From: an uncultured Bacteroidota bacterium
Lineage (GTDB): Bacteria; Bacteroidota; Bacteroidia; Flavobacteriales; UA16
NCBI GenBank assembly: GCA_902578505.1
Contig: CACHDD010000006.1
Location: forward strand, 1-31,281
Reading direction: 5' to 3'
DNA: 31,281 nt
How positions within the stretch are numbered: the first letter of the stretch is position 1; the number at the start of each line of letters is the position of its first letter. Of the stretch, positions 8,031 through 16,519 are shown in pieces. The notes below the pieces were generated by a model. The model was not told the DNA's origin. It searched no databases and saw only the letters and a list, made by a program, of their open reading frames with translations. The translations under genes and the position numbers were made by a program.

Positions 8031-8885
8031 CTACATTTCCTTTAGTGATAGTAATCGATCAAGCCTTGGGCCTTTTTCTGTTTGTTTTAGAGTACAAATC
8101 TCATTTGATGCATCGTGCTCCAAAAAAAGATGGTATCCATTGTCAGCAGCTTCGTTGAAAATTCTTTTACGTTCCTCTAAAGTAAGCATGGGGCGAGTGT
8201 CATAACCCATTACGTATGGAATTGGAATATGTCCTACAGAGGGTAGGAGGTCAGCCATGAAAACTAGTGTTTCTCCTTTGTGTGATATTATTGGGCACAT
8301 TTGGGCATCGGTGTGCCCATTAACTACAAATGCATCAAAACCAAGTCCGGTTTCTATTCTGTGGGCATCATCTGAAGCGTCAATGAATTTTAACTGGCCA
8401 CTTTCTTGAAGTGGGAGTATGTTTTCAGACAAAAAGCTAGCTCGTTCTCTAGCATTGGGCTCTGTGGCCCACTTCCAATGTCTCTTATTACTCCAATATG
8501 TTGCGTTTTTAAAAGTGGGTCTATACCCATCTCTAGCTACGTTCCATTCAACAGCGCCTCCAACATGATCAAAGTGAAGGTGGGTAAGGAATACATCTGT
8601 AATATCATTTCTAGAAAACCCTGCTGAAGCCAAACTCTTGTCCATAGAATCTTCGCCATGTGGATGGTAATGGCTGAAAAACTTTTCATCTTGTTTATCG
8701 CCAAGCCCACAATCAATTAGGATTAATCTGTCTCCGTTTTCTACCAAAAGTGACCTCATAGCCCAAGGGCACAAGTTGTTTGAATCAGCAGGATTAGTGC
8801 GTTCCCAAAGCTTCTTAGGGACTACCCCAAACATTGCTCCACCATCAAGTTTAAAATTCCCGTTGTGAATAGTGTAAAGCTCCAT
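8031..8885 (-). CDS. MBL-fold metallohydrolase, lactonase-like
   Basis: 284 residues of the metallo-beta-lactamase fold. Metal ligands are complete: THLHFDHVGG (His-x-His-x-Asp-His, about residues 104-113), GHTDAQMCP, MADLLPS and the late FLEHDAS. Sequence order and the acidic substrate-pocket region resemble the N-acyl-homoserine lactonase/YtnP branch, but many members hydrolyse other lactones or esters, so I do not claim quorum quenching. No signal peptide, hence cytoplasmic. The ATG is four bases after the box TACCTTCG. First gene of the operon leading to the membrane protein, ArsC and the secreted hydrolase; divergent from purB. Confidence 0.85.
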   Translation of the reverse strand: MELYTIHNGNFKLDGGAMFGVVPKKLWERTNPADSNNLCPWAMRSLLVENGDRLILIDCGLGDKQDEKFFSHYHPHGEDSMDKSLASAGFSRNDITDVFLTHLHFDHVGGAVEWNVARDGYRPTFKNATYWSNKRHWKWATEPNARERASFLSENILPLQESGQLKFIDASDDAHRIETGLGFDAFVVNGHTDAQMCPIISHKGETLVFMADLLPSVGHIPIPYVMGYDTRPMLTLEERKRIFNEAADNGYHLFLEHDASNEICTLKQTEKGPRLDRLLSLKEM

Positions 8886-8889
8886 GTTA

Positions 8890-8897
8890 CGAAGGTA
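8890..8897 (-). promoter_or_regulatory. -7 promoter box of the MBL-hydrolase operon (TACCTTCG)
   Basis: TACCTTCG, identical to the smpB box and at the identical four-base distance from the start codon (ATG 8885). No TTG at the -33 position. Confidence 0.5.
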
Positions 8898-8916
8898 GTA
8901 ACCACGCGATGGTTCG

Positions 8917-8924
8917 TACCTTTG
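8917..8924 (+). promoter_or_regulatory. -7 promoter box of purB operon (TACCTTTG)
   Basis: Exact TAnnTTTG match, 20 bases upstream of the purB ATG at 8945, implying a short leader. No clear TTG at -33. It is divergent from the MBL-hydrolase box 19 bases away. Confidence 0.5.
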
Positions 8925-8944
8925 TCTTTTGAATTCTATAACTA

Positions 8945-10309
8945 ATGCCGCTTTCTACACTGAATGCTATTTCGCCAGTTGATGGCCGATACCGTAGACA
9001 CACTGAACCTCTAGCGCCACTTCTATCTGAATGGGGGCTTATTCGTCATAGAGTAGAGGTTGAGATTAGATACTTTATCGACCTTGTTGAACTTCCTCTA
9101 CCTCAGCTTAATGACTTTCCATCGGATAAAAAGGAGAGTCTTGCTACACTTTACGAGGGTTTCACTGAGGAGAATGCATCTAGAATAAAAGAAATTGAAT
9201 CAATAACCAACCACGACGTAAAAGCAGTAGAGTATTGGATCAAGGAGGAGATGGAAAAAATGGGATTAGCGAAGTGGAGTGAGTTTGTTCACTTTGGGCT
9301 TACATCACAGGATGTAAACAATACTGCGATACCTCTGTCTCTTAAAAGAGCAACTGAAGATGTTTACTTGCCAATTTTAGATGAAGTTATTTGCACATTA
9401 AAGAGCTTAGCTTCAGATTGGAATGCAGTGCCAATGTTGGCTAGAACTCATGGCCAAGCGGCATCTCCTGTAACTCTTGGGAAGGAAATAATGGTGTTTG
9501 TTGAGCGACTTCAAATCCAAAGAGATGCGGTTGCGAATTCGGTATACGCTGCCAAATTCGGCGGTGCAACAGGTGGTTTTAATGCACATAAAGTTGCTTA
9601 CCCTGATGTAGATTGGGTGAGTTTTGGAAACTCTTTTGTTGAGGCAAACTTGGGCCTTCACAGATCTAAGGTGACAACCCAAATCGAGCATTACGATCAT
9701 CTTGCAGCATGGTGTGATGCACTACGTAGAGCACATACTGTTATGATAGACTTGGATAGGGATGTATGGACTTACATAAGTTTAGATTACTTCAAGCAGA
9801 AAATTGTAAAAGGCGAGGTGGGGTCTTCAGCAATGCCACACAAAGTGAACCCAATTGATTTCGAAAACAGTGAAGGGAACTTTGGAGTTGCCAATGCTAT
9901 GCTTCAGCATTTCGCTGAGAAACTTCCAATCTCAAGAATGCAAAGAGATCTTACTGATTCAACTGTTTTGAGAAATGTTGGTGTGCCTTTAGGGCATGCA
10001 ATTATCGCATTAAGATCACTACAAAAGGGACTGGGTAAATTATTGCTAAATGAAAGTGCGCTTGAGGCAGCTCTTGAAGCAAATTGGGCTGTTGTTAGTG
10101 AAGGAGTCCAAACAATTTTAAGACGCGAAGGCTACCCTAAGCCATACGAAGCTCTCAAAGCCCTAACTAGGACAGGAGAGGCAATTACTGCTGAAACGAT
10201 GAGTAATTTCATTGATAAATTAGACGTTAGCGATTCGGTGAAAGCAGAACTAAAAGCAATAACACCTTCATCATACACTGGGTATTCTGAATCATTAGCA
10301 CTTGACTAG
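8945..10309 (+). CDS. purB: Adenylosuccinate lyase
   Basis: PurB acts twice in purine synthesis, cleaving SAICAR to AICAR and adenylosuccinate to AMP, each time releasing fumarate. The 454 residues fit the long (E. coli-like) subfamily. The start MPLSTLNAISPVDGRYR is typical, followed by ITNHDVKAVEYW and HFGLTSQDVNNTA, then ARTHGQAASPVTLGKE (catalytic His). The fumarase/aspartase superfamily signature GSSAMPHKVNPIDFENSEGN lies at about 292-311 on the mobile loop with the catalytic Ser. Its stop codon overlaps the TTG start of the ABC exporter by eight bases, so the two are translated together. Confidence 0.98.
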   Translation: MPLSTLNAISPVDGRYRRHTEPLAPLLSEWGLIRHRVEVEIRYFIDLVELPLPQLNDFPSDKKESLATLYEGFTEENASRIKEIESITNHDVKAVEYWIKEEMEKMGLAKWSEFVHFGLTSQDVNNTAIPLSLKRATEDVYLPILDEVICTLKSLASDWNAVPMLARTHGQAASPVTLGKEIMVFVERLQIQRDAVANSVYAAKFGGATGGFNAHKVAYPDVDWVSFGNSFVEANLGLHRSKVTTQIEHYDHLAAWCDALRRAHTVMIDLDRDVWTYISLDYFKQKIVKGEVGSSAMPHKVNPIDFENSEGNFGVANAMLQHFAEKLPISRMQRDLTDSTVLRNVGVPLGHAIIALRSLQKGLGKLLLNESALEAALEANWAVVSEGVQTILRREGYPKPYEALKALTRTGEAITAETMSNFIDKLDVSDSVKAELKAITPSSYTGYSESLALD

Positions 10310-12107
10310 GCTTAAAGTACTTTTTCCACTATTAAAAAATTACAGCTGGAACCTTCTAGCTAACGCCTTGCTTAATGCATTAGGCGCAGTACTTTCTCTA
10401 TTCTCATTTCTAAGTGTAGTCCCTTTCTTGAGAATTTTATTTGGGGGAGGTGCCAACGAGTTGAATTCTACTGCCTCAGACCTTCCAGGAAAAATTGGCG
10501 CTTGGTTTGATGCGTATGTGCTTGAAGTTGGATCATCACATGCATTAATTGTTATTTGTTGCTCTGTAGTGGTCCTTGCCATCCTTAAGAATGTCACTAC
10601 TTATTTAGCAATGTACAGCTTAGCTACAATAAGAACTGGTGTGAGTAGAGATTTGAGAAACAGTACTTACAGCAAGCTTTTAGGTAAGCAAATGAATTGG
10701 TTTACCGATTCTAGAAAGGGTGATATAATGAGCAGGCTTACAGTCGATCTTAACGAGGTTGAAGTGAGTATAGTTGGATCTATAGAGGTGATGTTTAAAT
10801 CGCCGCTTTTGATTTTTATTTCGTTTGGCGCTTTGCTTGCTTTGAGTTGGGAGCTAACATTGTTTGCAATGCTCTTCCTTCCATTAAGTGGAATTGTAAT
10901 TAGCAGAGTAGCAAAGAAACTTAAAAAGTCAGCATTAAGGGGCAAAGAGGAGTTGGGTTCATTGAGTAATATCCTTGAGGAAACTCTTAGTGGGATGAAG
11001 ATTATTAAGGCATTTGGAGCCCGAAAGGATTTCCAAAAACGCTATGAGGATCGCAATCAAAAGCACTTTTATGCGATGAGGAAAATGTTCCAAAGAGAGT
11101 ACATGAGTTCGCCATTAAGTGAGGTGATTTCTCTAACGGTTATGGCTATTCTTTTGGGATACGGAGGTACTATAGTGTTGACAGGAAATACTGGTCTAAC
11201 AGGTGATTGGTTTATAGGTTACTTAGTTGTATTCTCTCAAATTATTCCTCCAGCAAGGGCTCTTAGTGATGGATGGTTTAGAGTTAGCAAAGGAGTTGCT
11301 TCCTTAGATAGAATAGAGGAAATGTTTGAGCAGGAAGAAGGTCAAATCCTCAAAGACGGTTCAGAAAAATTCACTAGTCTTGTAAATTCTATAGTTTTCG
11401 AAAATATAAGCTATTCTTACCAAGAGGGAAAGGTGCTTGATTCAGTTAATCTTGAAATCAAAAAGGGTGAAGTGGTAGCATTAGTTGGAGCTTCGGGTTC
11501 TGGAAAAACTACACTTAGTAATTTGCTTGTAAGATTTGATGATCCCTCTGATGGATCAGTAAAAATCGATGGTGTAGATCTTAGAGATTTGAGTTTATCT
11601 GCTTGGAGATCAAGCTTAGGTGTGGTAACTCAGGATGCAATACTCTTTAATGGGAGTATTGAATCAAACATTGCACTTTGCGATTCAAATCCATCTCCTG
11701 CAAGACTTCAAAGCGCAGCAAAATCTGCACATGTTCTAGAATTCTCAGACCAGCTTCAACAGGGTTTACAGTCAGAGGTAGGAGATGTAGGAGGAAAACT
11801 TAGTGGAGGGCAGAGACAGAGAGTTGCACTTGCGAGAGCTCTTTACAGAGATCCATCAGTACTTATTCTAGACGAAGCAACTTCAGCGTTAGATGCTGCT
11901 TCAGAACATGAAGTTCAGCAAGCTCTTGACGAAGCAATGAAGGACAGGACGGTTCTTGTTATTGCGCATAGTTTATCTACTGTTCGTAAAGCAGATAAAA
12001 TTGTCCTTCTTGATAGCGGAAAGATTGTTGAGGAAGGAACACATAGTGAACTCATGGAAAAAGGTGGTTCATACGCTAAACTTGTAGACTTACAATCCTT
12101 ATCATAA
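10302..12107 (+). CDS. MsbA-like ABC exporter, fused permease and ATPase
   Basis: A 601-residue half-transporter: membrane domain with six helices (about 1-335), then an ATPase domain. Walker A GASGSGKTT is at about 396, the signature LSGGQRQR at about 500, Walker B VLILDEATSALD at about 519 and the switch His in IAHSLSTV at about 556. Order and length match MsbA/lipid exporters, which work as homodimers in the inner membrane; lipid A flipping is the best guess but drug or peptide export is possible. The only usable start is TTG 10302: an in-frame stop lies just upstream (10296-10298) and the next ATG is about 100 codons in. The start overlaps purB by eight bases, and the stop abuts the GTG of the DAHP synthase gene. 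Confidence 0.9.
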   Translation: MTRLKVLFPLLKNYSWNLLANALLNALGAVLSLFSFLSVVPFLRILFGGGANELNSTASDLPGKIGAWFDAYVLEVGSSHALIVICCSVVVLAILKNVTTYLAMYSLATIRTGVSRDLRNSTYSKLLGKQMNWFTDSRKGDIMSRLTVDLNEVEVSIVGSIEVMFKSPLLIFISFGALLALSWELTLFAMLFLPLSGIVISRVAKKLKKSALRGKEELGSLSNILEETLSGMKIIKAFGARKDFQKRYEDRNQKHFYAMRKMFQREYMSSPLSEVISLTVMAILLGYGGTIVLTGNTGLTGDWFIGYLVVFSQIIPPARALSDGWFRVSKGVASLDRIEEMFEQEEGQILKDGSEKFTSLVNSIVFENISYSYQEGKVLDSVNLEIKKGEVVALVGASGSGKTTLSNLLVRFDDPSDGSVKIDGVDLRDLSLSAWRSSLGVVTQDAILFNGSIESNIALCDSNPSPARLQSAAKSAHVLEFSDQLQQGLQSEVGDVGGKLSGGQRQRVALARALYRDPSVLILDEATSALDAASEHEVQQALDEAMKDRTVLVIAHSLSTVRKADKIVLLDSGKIVEEGTHSELMEKGGSYAKLVDLQSLS

Positions 12108-13169
12108 GTGTCTTTCAAACTTGAAAATATTAGGCCAACTGTAATAGCGGGCCCTTGTTCAGCAGAAAATAGAGATCAGGTTTTTGCTACGGCAAAGGAG
12201 TTGAAAAAGAACAAGAAAATTAAATATTTCCGAGCAGGGTTGTGGAAACCTAGAACAAGGCCAAATAGCTTTGAAGGTGTTGGTTCTAAGGGTATGGTTT
12301 GGCTTTCGGAAGTACAAGCTGAACTTGGTATCCCTGTAATGACAGAGGTTGCAAATGCCGAACACACAGAACTAGCTTTAAAGCATGGTTTAGATGCGGT
12401 TTGGATTGGCGCACGTACAACAGTTAGTCCATTTTCAGTCCAAAACATTGCAGACGCACTCAAGGGCACATCAATGCCAGTAATGGTGAAAAATCCAATG
12501 CATGCTGATTTGGGCTTATGGTTAGGGGCAATTGAAAGATTTTCATCATCCACATCGGGAGAAGTTGCAGCATTGCATAGAGGCTTCTCGAACTTCACCC
12601 AGCACAAGTATAGAAATGCACCAATGTGGGAGCTGCCAATCGGATTGAAATCAGAATTGCCTGACGTAAGTCTTTTTTGCGACCCTAGTCATATCTGTGG
12701 AAACACTTATTTATTAGGTTTTGTAGCCCAAAAGGCAATGGACTTAGGTATGGATGGATTGATGCTAGAAACACATGTTTTGCCAGAACAGGCACTAAGT
12801 GATTCGACTCAACAAATCACTCCTTCACAACTATCTGAATTAATTGATGGGTTAGAGATTAGATCTTCTCTAAAGGATTCTTCTTCAGATAGAGACCTAA
12901 GTGCATTGAGAATTCAGATGGACTCTATAGATGAACAGCTGATGGAATTGCTAAGTGGAAGAATGGACATCGCAAAGCAAATGGGAGAGTTCAAGAAGGA
13001 GGAAGGTTTAACAGTTCTACACCTTGAGAGATGGAGGGAGATTGTTAGGACTAGAATGAATTGGTCTAAGGAGCTAGGTCTAAGTGAAGAGTTTATTCTA
13101 AGAGTTTTGGAACAGGTTCACAAAGAGAGTATCAAAGTCCAAACCGACGTGATGAACAATGACTCTTAA
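12108..13169 (+). CDS. Bifunctional DAHP synthase (type I-beta) / chorismate mutase (AroQ type)
   Basis: One 353-residue protein with two aromatic amino acid activities. Residues 1-260 are DAHP synthase, joining PEP and erythrose-4-phosphate: IAGPCSAEN (metal Cys17), RAGLWKPRTRPNSFEG, VKNPMHADLGLW, CDPSHICGN (metal His), LETH (metal Glu) and ALSDSTQQ (metal Asp). From about 264, LRIQMDSIDEQLMELLSGRM and KKEEGLTVLHLERWREI form an all-helical chorismate mutase with the expected Arg/Lys/Glu residues. This fusion is common in Bacteroidota, where the mutase also serves as the feedback sensor for prephenate or chorismate; that regulation is inferred here. The start is GTG, immediately after the exporter's stop. 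The 3' end shares TTAA with the convergent dioxygenase gene. Confidence 0.95.
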   Translation: MSFKLENIRPTVIAGPCSAENRDQVFATAKELKKNKKIKYFRAGLWKPRTRPNSFEGVGSKGMVWLSEVQAELGIPVMTEVANAEHTELALKHGLDAVWIGARTTVSPFSVQNIADALKGTSMPVMVKNPMHADLGLWLGAIERFSSSTSGEVAALHRGFSNFTQHKYRNAPMWELPIGLKSELPDVSLFCDPSHICGNTYLLGFVAQKAMDLGMDGLMLETHVLPEQALSDSTQQITPSQLSELIDGLEIRSSLKDSSSDRDLSALRIQMDSIDEQLMELLSGRMDIAKQMGEFKKEEGLTVLHLERWREIVRTRMNWSKELGLSEEFILRVLEQVHKESIKVQTDVMNNDS

Positions 13170-14575
13170 TTAGAGTCTGGACAATTAAAATCTGTTGTTG
13201 GAGTGTCAGTCTTTTTGATTGCATTGTATCCGCCTAGGACTTCAATAGCATTGTGTATCCCGTTCTTTTTTAGAATTGAGTTTGCTATTACTGATCTGTA
13301 ACCACCTGCACAATGAATGTAGAATTCTCCTTTCGGCATAGAATCAAAATGATCTGTCAGGAAGCTAAGGGGAGCATGGCTAGCACCTTCTACATGTTCT
13401 GACGAATACTCTTCAGGTCGTCTAACATCTAAAACCTTTGTAGAAGAATCATTATTCACTTTTTGAGCAAGTGTCGAAGCGTCAACTGCTTTAATAGCGT
13501 CAACATTTCTTCCTGAATTCTTCCAACTTTCAAACCCACCATCAAGTATTCCTATAACATTGTCGAAACCAACTCTAGAAAGTCTAGTAATGGCTTCTAT
13601 CTCAGTCCCAGGTTCTGCAACGATTAATAGCGGCATTTTTACATCTACTAATAGAGCACCAACCCAGGGAGCAAATGTCCCTGAAAGACCAATAAATATT
13701 GAACCAGGTATAAAGCCCCGAATAAATTCACTTTGGTGTCGTACGTCTAAAACTAATGCTTCAGCCACTTCAGATGCTGTGATAAATTGCTCAACGTTAA
13801 GCTTGTTTTGGCCATTAGCAATTACCTCGTCTATAGACTTGTAACCGTGCTTATTCATTGCAACATTAAACCCAAAATAATCAAGAGGTTTAGGTAGCCC
13901 TTCGCAAAGCTCTTTCACAAACTCCTCCTTAGTCATATCTGACCTTAATGCGTAGTTGTGTTCTTTTTCATGGCCCAATGTCCCAATAGTTTCCTTGCTC
14001 ATATTCTTTCCACAAGCTGAACCTGCACCATGGCCTGGATAAATGATAACATCATCTGGAAGTGGAAGTATCTTGTTTCTAATGCTATCGAATAGCATTC
14101 CAGCAAGATCCTCTTGAGTCATGTTTGTTGCCTTTTGGGCTAGGTCAGGTCGCCCTACATCTCCAAGGAAAACAGTGTCTCCTGAGAAGATGGCATGTGG
14201 TTGTTCTTGCTTGTCGTATACCAAATATGTTGTGCTCTCCATTGTGTGACCTGGAGTATGAATAGCTTCTATCTCTACTTTCCCAATTTTAAATCTCTGC
14301 CCGTCTTCAGCAATCAATGCCTCAAATCCAGTTTTTGCAGTGGGCCCAAATACGATTTGTGCTCCAGTTTTCTCTGCTAGAGTCAAGTGTCCAGAAACAA
14401 AATCAGCGTGGAAATGAGTTTCAAAGATGTATTTGATCTTAACTCCATCTCGTTCAGCCATATCGATATACTGTTGAACCTCTCTAAGTGGATCTACAAT
14501 TGCTGCTTCATCGCAGCATTTTATGTAGTACGAACCTTGAGCTAAACAACCAGTATATATCTGTTTAATTTCCAT
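13166..14575 (-). CDS. ETHE1-like persulfide dioxygenase with two rhodanese domains
   Basis: 469 residues. The N-terminal MBL domain (1-250) carries the iron site of persulfide dioxygenases: ETHFHADFVSGH, IHTPGHTMES and FSGDTVFLGDVGRPDL, the last being typical of the ETHE1 branch. It should oxidise glutathione or low-molecular-weight persulfide to sulfite in the cytoplasm. Two rhodanese domains follow. The first (about 255-355) has VAEPGTE where the catalytic loop should be and no Cys, so it is probably structural. The second (about 370-462) has HCAGGYRS with the catalytic Cys at about 421. It is 24 bases downstream of the SulP transporter gene, so transport and sulfur oxidation are probably coupled. 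Its stop overlaps that of the DAHP synthase gene by four bases. Confidence 0.9.
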   Translation of the reverse strand: MEIKQIYTGCLAQGSYYIKCCDEAAIVDPLREVQQYIDMAERDGVKIKYIFETHFHADFVSGHLTLAEKTGAQIVFGPTAKTGFEALIAEDGQRFKIGKVEIEAIHTPGHTMESTTYLVYDKQEQPHAIFSGDTVFLGDVGRPDLAQKATNMTQEDLAGMLFDSIRNKILPLPDDVIIYPGHGAGSACGKNMSKETIGTLGHEKEHNYALRSDMTKEEFVKELCEGLPKPLDYFGFNVAMNKHGYKSIDEVIANGQNKLNVEQFITASEVAEALVLDVRHQSEFIRGFIPGSIFIGLSGTFAPWVGALLVDVKMPLLIVAEPGTEIEAITRLSRVGFDNVIGILDGGFESWKNSGRNVDAIKAVDASTLAQKVNNDSSTKVLDVRRPEEYSSEHVEGASHAPLSFLTDHFDSMPKGEFYIHCAGGYRSVIANSILKKNGIHNAIEVLGGYNAIKKTDTPTTDFNCPDSN

Positions 14576-14599
14576 ATTTGGATTAATTATGATGTAAAA

Positions 14600-15856
14600 T
14601 TAGCGCTTTCTTTTGTAGATAATATGCACAAATGAAAGAAGTATTCCAAGTACAATACCCTCAACCATCCCCATAAATAACGTTACACAAAATGTTGCAA
14701 TAAGTAATAGGGATTCTATTCTGTTGTTCTTCCATAATTTAATTGGAAGTTTTGGGTCAAAGAAGCTCATTACTGCTGATATAATTATTGCAGCAAGAAC
14801 TGCAAGTGGAAGATGATAAAATAGTGGAGTGAAGAATAAAAGAGTCAATGCAATTAGCGATGATGCAAAAAGCGACGAAAGAGGGGTTGATGCCCCAGCT
14901 TGGTCATTAACTGCTGTCCTAGAAAACCCGCCTGTAGTTGGATAAGACTGGAAAAACGAGCCAATAATATTTGCAACTCCTAATGCTCTTAATTCTTGAT
15001 TTGGGTCAATTTTATATCCGTGTTTTTCTGAAAGTGCTTTCGAAACCGAGTAAGCCTCCATAAATGCTATCAAAGCCAAAGTAAATGCAATGGGCAATAA
15101 CTTTATAGTGCTATCAAAATTCGGAACCCCAAATGAAGGAAGGCCTCTTGGGATATCTCCGACAATTTTCACTCCTTCCCAGTTTAGCCTAAACCATTTT
15201 ACACAAATAATCCCTAGTAATACTGCTATTAAGGCAGATGGAAGCTTAATTTTACTTTTAACCTTAGATATCATAGAAATAATGATAATTGTTAGAATTC
15301 CAATTAATACTGTTGGTTGATTGAATTGGTTAATTGTGTTTAATCCTTCACTTACAATATTCTGAATTTTTGTATCTCTTTCAATTGGTATTCCAGTAAG
15401 GTTAGCTATTTGATTAGCTGAAATTATTAAAGCTGCTGCAGATGTAAACCCACTTATAACAGGTTTAATAAGTATTTTGACAATAAAACCTGCTCGCATT
15501 ATTCCCAAAATCAATAAAATACAACCCATTATCAATGAGAGCAAGATTGCCATATTTATATAACTTGAAGATCCGATTGTTGCAATTACAGATAATCCAG
15601 CTGCAACTAATAAAGAATCCATCGCAACCGGACCAACCGAAAGTTGTCTTGATGTGCCTGTAAGAGTATAAATAATTTGAGGTATAAGTGATGCGTAAAG
15701 CCCAAATTCTATAGGAAGTCCAGCTATCATGGCGTATGCCATACCCTGTGGTATCAGCATAACTCCAACGGTTAATCCAGCTTGTAAATCAGCCCAAAAG
15801 TTAGCCGATTTATATTCTGGCAACCATGAAATTATAGGTAAGAGCTTTTTTAGCAC
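14600..15856 (-). CDS. SulP-family anion transporter lacking the STAS domain
   Basis: A multi-pass membrane protein (about 11-14 helices) with SulP landmarks: LPEYKSANFWADLQAGLTVG, VMLIPQGMAYAMIAGLP near the N-terminus, GPVAMDSLLVAAGL, and SFFQSYPTTGGFSRTAVN in the core. SulP proteins move sulfate, bicarbonate or other anions. This one ends right after the last helix (HIIYKRKR), with no cytoplasmic STAS domain, and only 24 bases separate it from the next gene. I choose GTG 15856 (418 residues), four bases after the box TACCTTTG. A TTG at 15877 would add seven residues but would start upstream of that box. The operon with persulfide dioxygenase suggests sulfite or sulfate as substrate (inference). 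Composition is AT-richer than the operons to its left. Confidence 0.88.
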   Translation of the reverse strand: MLKKLLPIISWLPEYKSANFWADLQAGLTVGVMLIPQGMAYAMIAGLPIEFGLYASLIPQIIYTLTGTSRQLSVGPVAMDSLLVAAGLSVIATIGSSSYINMAILLSLIMGCILLILGIMRAGFIVKILIKPVISGFTSAAALIISANQIANLTGIPIERDTKIQNIVSEGLNTINQFNQPTVLIGILTIIIISMISKVKSKIKLPSALIAVLLGIICVKWFRLNWEGVKIVGDIPRGLPSFGVPNFDSTIKLLPIAFTLALIAFMEAYSVSKALSEKHGYKIDPNQELRALGVANIIGSFFQSYPTTGGFSRTAVNDQAGASTPLSSLFASSLIALTLLFFTPLFYHLPLAVLAAIIISAVMSFFDPKLPIKLWKNNRIESLLLIATFCVTLFMGMVEGIVLGILLSFVHIIYKRKR

Positions 15857-16180
15857 CTCGCAAAGGTAAGAGTTCAAATGGAAGTGTGTCGATAAGCTCG
15901 AACAACCTAATCATTATTTTGGTAAAACGTTTATGGTTATATCACCAATCACTTTAGATGGACGATGTTCTTCGCTCACTAGGTTCCCTTTTTGTTCAAT
16001 CATTTATCTTAACAATAATTCTTTGTTCCAAAAAGTTTATTAAAAGGGTATATGCTTGTCAAAATTCACTCAATTTCTAATAAAAAAATGATTTTCACCT
16101 GCTTAGGGTACTTTCTTCTTGCAAATTTCCAAAGTGGATTAGTTCAGCTAATTTTTGATTTATTTCTAAATTTAGTATTG
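15857..16180 (-). other. Gene-free stretch with two coupled short frames on the minus strand
   Basis: About 320 bases between the SulP start and tRNA-Leu without a recognised gene. On the minus strand there is a 29-codon frame at 16003-15914 beginning MIEQKGNLVSEEHRP. Its TAA overlaps the ATG of a 34-codon frame (15914-15810, beginning MIRLFELIDTLPFELLPL) that runs into the SulP gene in another frame. I cannot show that either is translated and neither matches anything I know. The frame on the plus strand at 16052-16285 crosses the tRNA and is not a gene. Confidence 0.3.
15861..15868 (-). promoter_or_regulatory. -7 promoter box of the SulP-dioxygenase operon (TACCTTTG)
   Basis: Exact TAnnTTTG match four bases before GTG 15856; it decides the choice of start. 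No TTG at -33. Confidence 0.5.
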
Positions 16181-16264
16181 TGCCCAGGGCGGGACTCGAA
16201 CCCGCACGCCCTAACGGACACATGGCCCTCAACCATGCCTGTCTACCAATTTCAGCACCTGGGC
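16181..16264 (-). tRNA. tRNA-Leu (anticodon GAG)
   Basis: Folds as a class II tRNA of 84 bases. The acceptor stem pairs GCCCAGG with CCTGGGC. The anticodon arm CATGG-TTGAGGG-CCATG shows anticodon GAG, reading CUC and CUU. There is a long variable arm (TGTCCGTTAGGGCG) and the T arm GCGGGTTCGAGTCCCGC. The 3' CCA is not encoded. It lies 55 bases downstream of tRNA-Lys on the same strand and is probably in the same transcript. Confidence 0.96.
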
Positions 16265-16319
16265 AGTGCAGAATTTAATTCCTAAATTTCTTTCTAGATT
16301 TAACCCTAGAAGCATTATG

Positions 16320-16393
16320 TGACCCGGCTGGGACTCGAACCCAGGACCCTCTCATTAAAAGTGAGATGCTCTAACCAACTGAGCTACCGGGTC
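16320..16393 (-). tRNA. tRNA-Lys (anticodon TTT)
   Basis: 74 bases with acceptor stem GACCCGG/CCGGGTC, D arm AGCTCAGTTGGTTAGAGC, anticodon arm TCTCA-CTTTTAA-TGAGA with anticodon TTT (reads AAA and AAG), and T arm CTGGGTTCGAGTCCCAG. CCA is not encoded. It is the first of two tRNAs transcribed from the promoter at 16415-16443. Confidence 0.97.
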
Positions 16394-16414
16394 AATGACC
16401 CTTGTTTTGGGGTG

Positions 16415-16443
16415 CAAAGATAGTTATAAACTATGTTATGCAA
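16415..16443 (-). promoter_or_regulatory. Promoter of the tRNA-Lys/tRNA-Leu pair
   Basis: TATCTTTG (16422-16415) is an exact -7 match, and TTG (16443-16441) lies 18 bases upstream of it, as expected for the -33 element. The box ends 21 bases before the tRNA-Lys 5' end, leaving a short leader for RNase P to remove. This is the cleanest two-part promoter in the window and a good internal control for the motif. Confidence 0.75.
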
Positions 16444-16519
16444 GCCGATAAGCTATAAATTTTGGTCAATTTTAATAACAATCATTAGTTCTTTATCTTG
16501 CAAGACAATTACTTAAAAA

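Noticed and set aside
8031..8885. Quorum-quenching gene assignment for the MBL hydrolase
   Set aside because: Metal motifs fit the lactonase-like branch, but nothing in the sequence or neighbours shows an acyl-homoserine lactone substrate.
16138..16152. Inverted repeat ATTAG-ttcag-CTAAT followed by T5 as a terminator
   Set aside because: The T run is on the plus strand where no transcript is expected to end; the tRNAs run the other way and the stem is only five A/T-rich pairs.
16052..16285. A 77-codon frame on the plus strand
   Set aside because: It runs antisense through the whole tRNA-Leu gene and has no recognisable sequence; a by-product of the tRNA.
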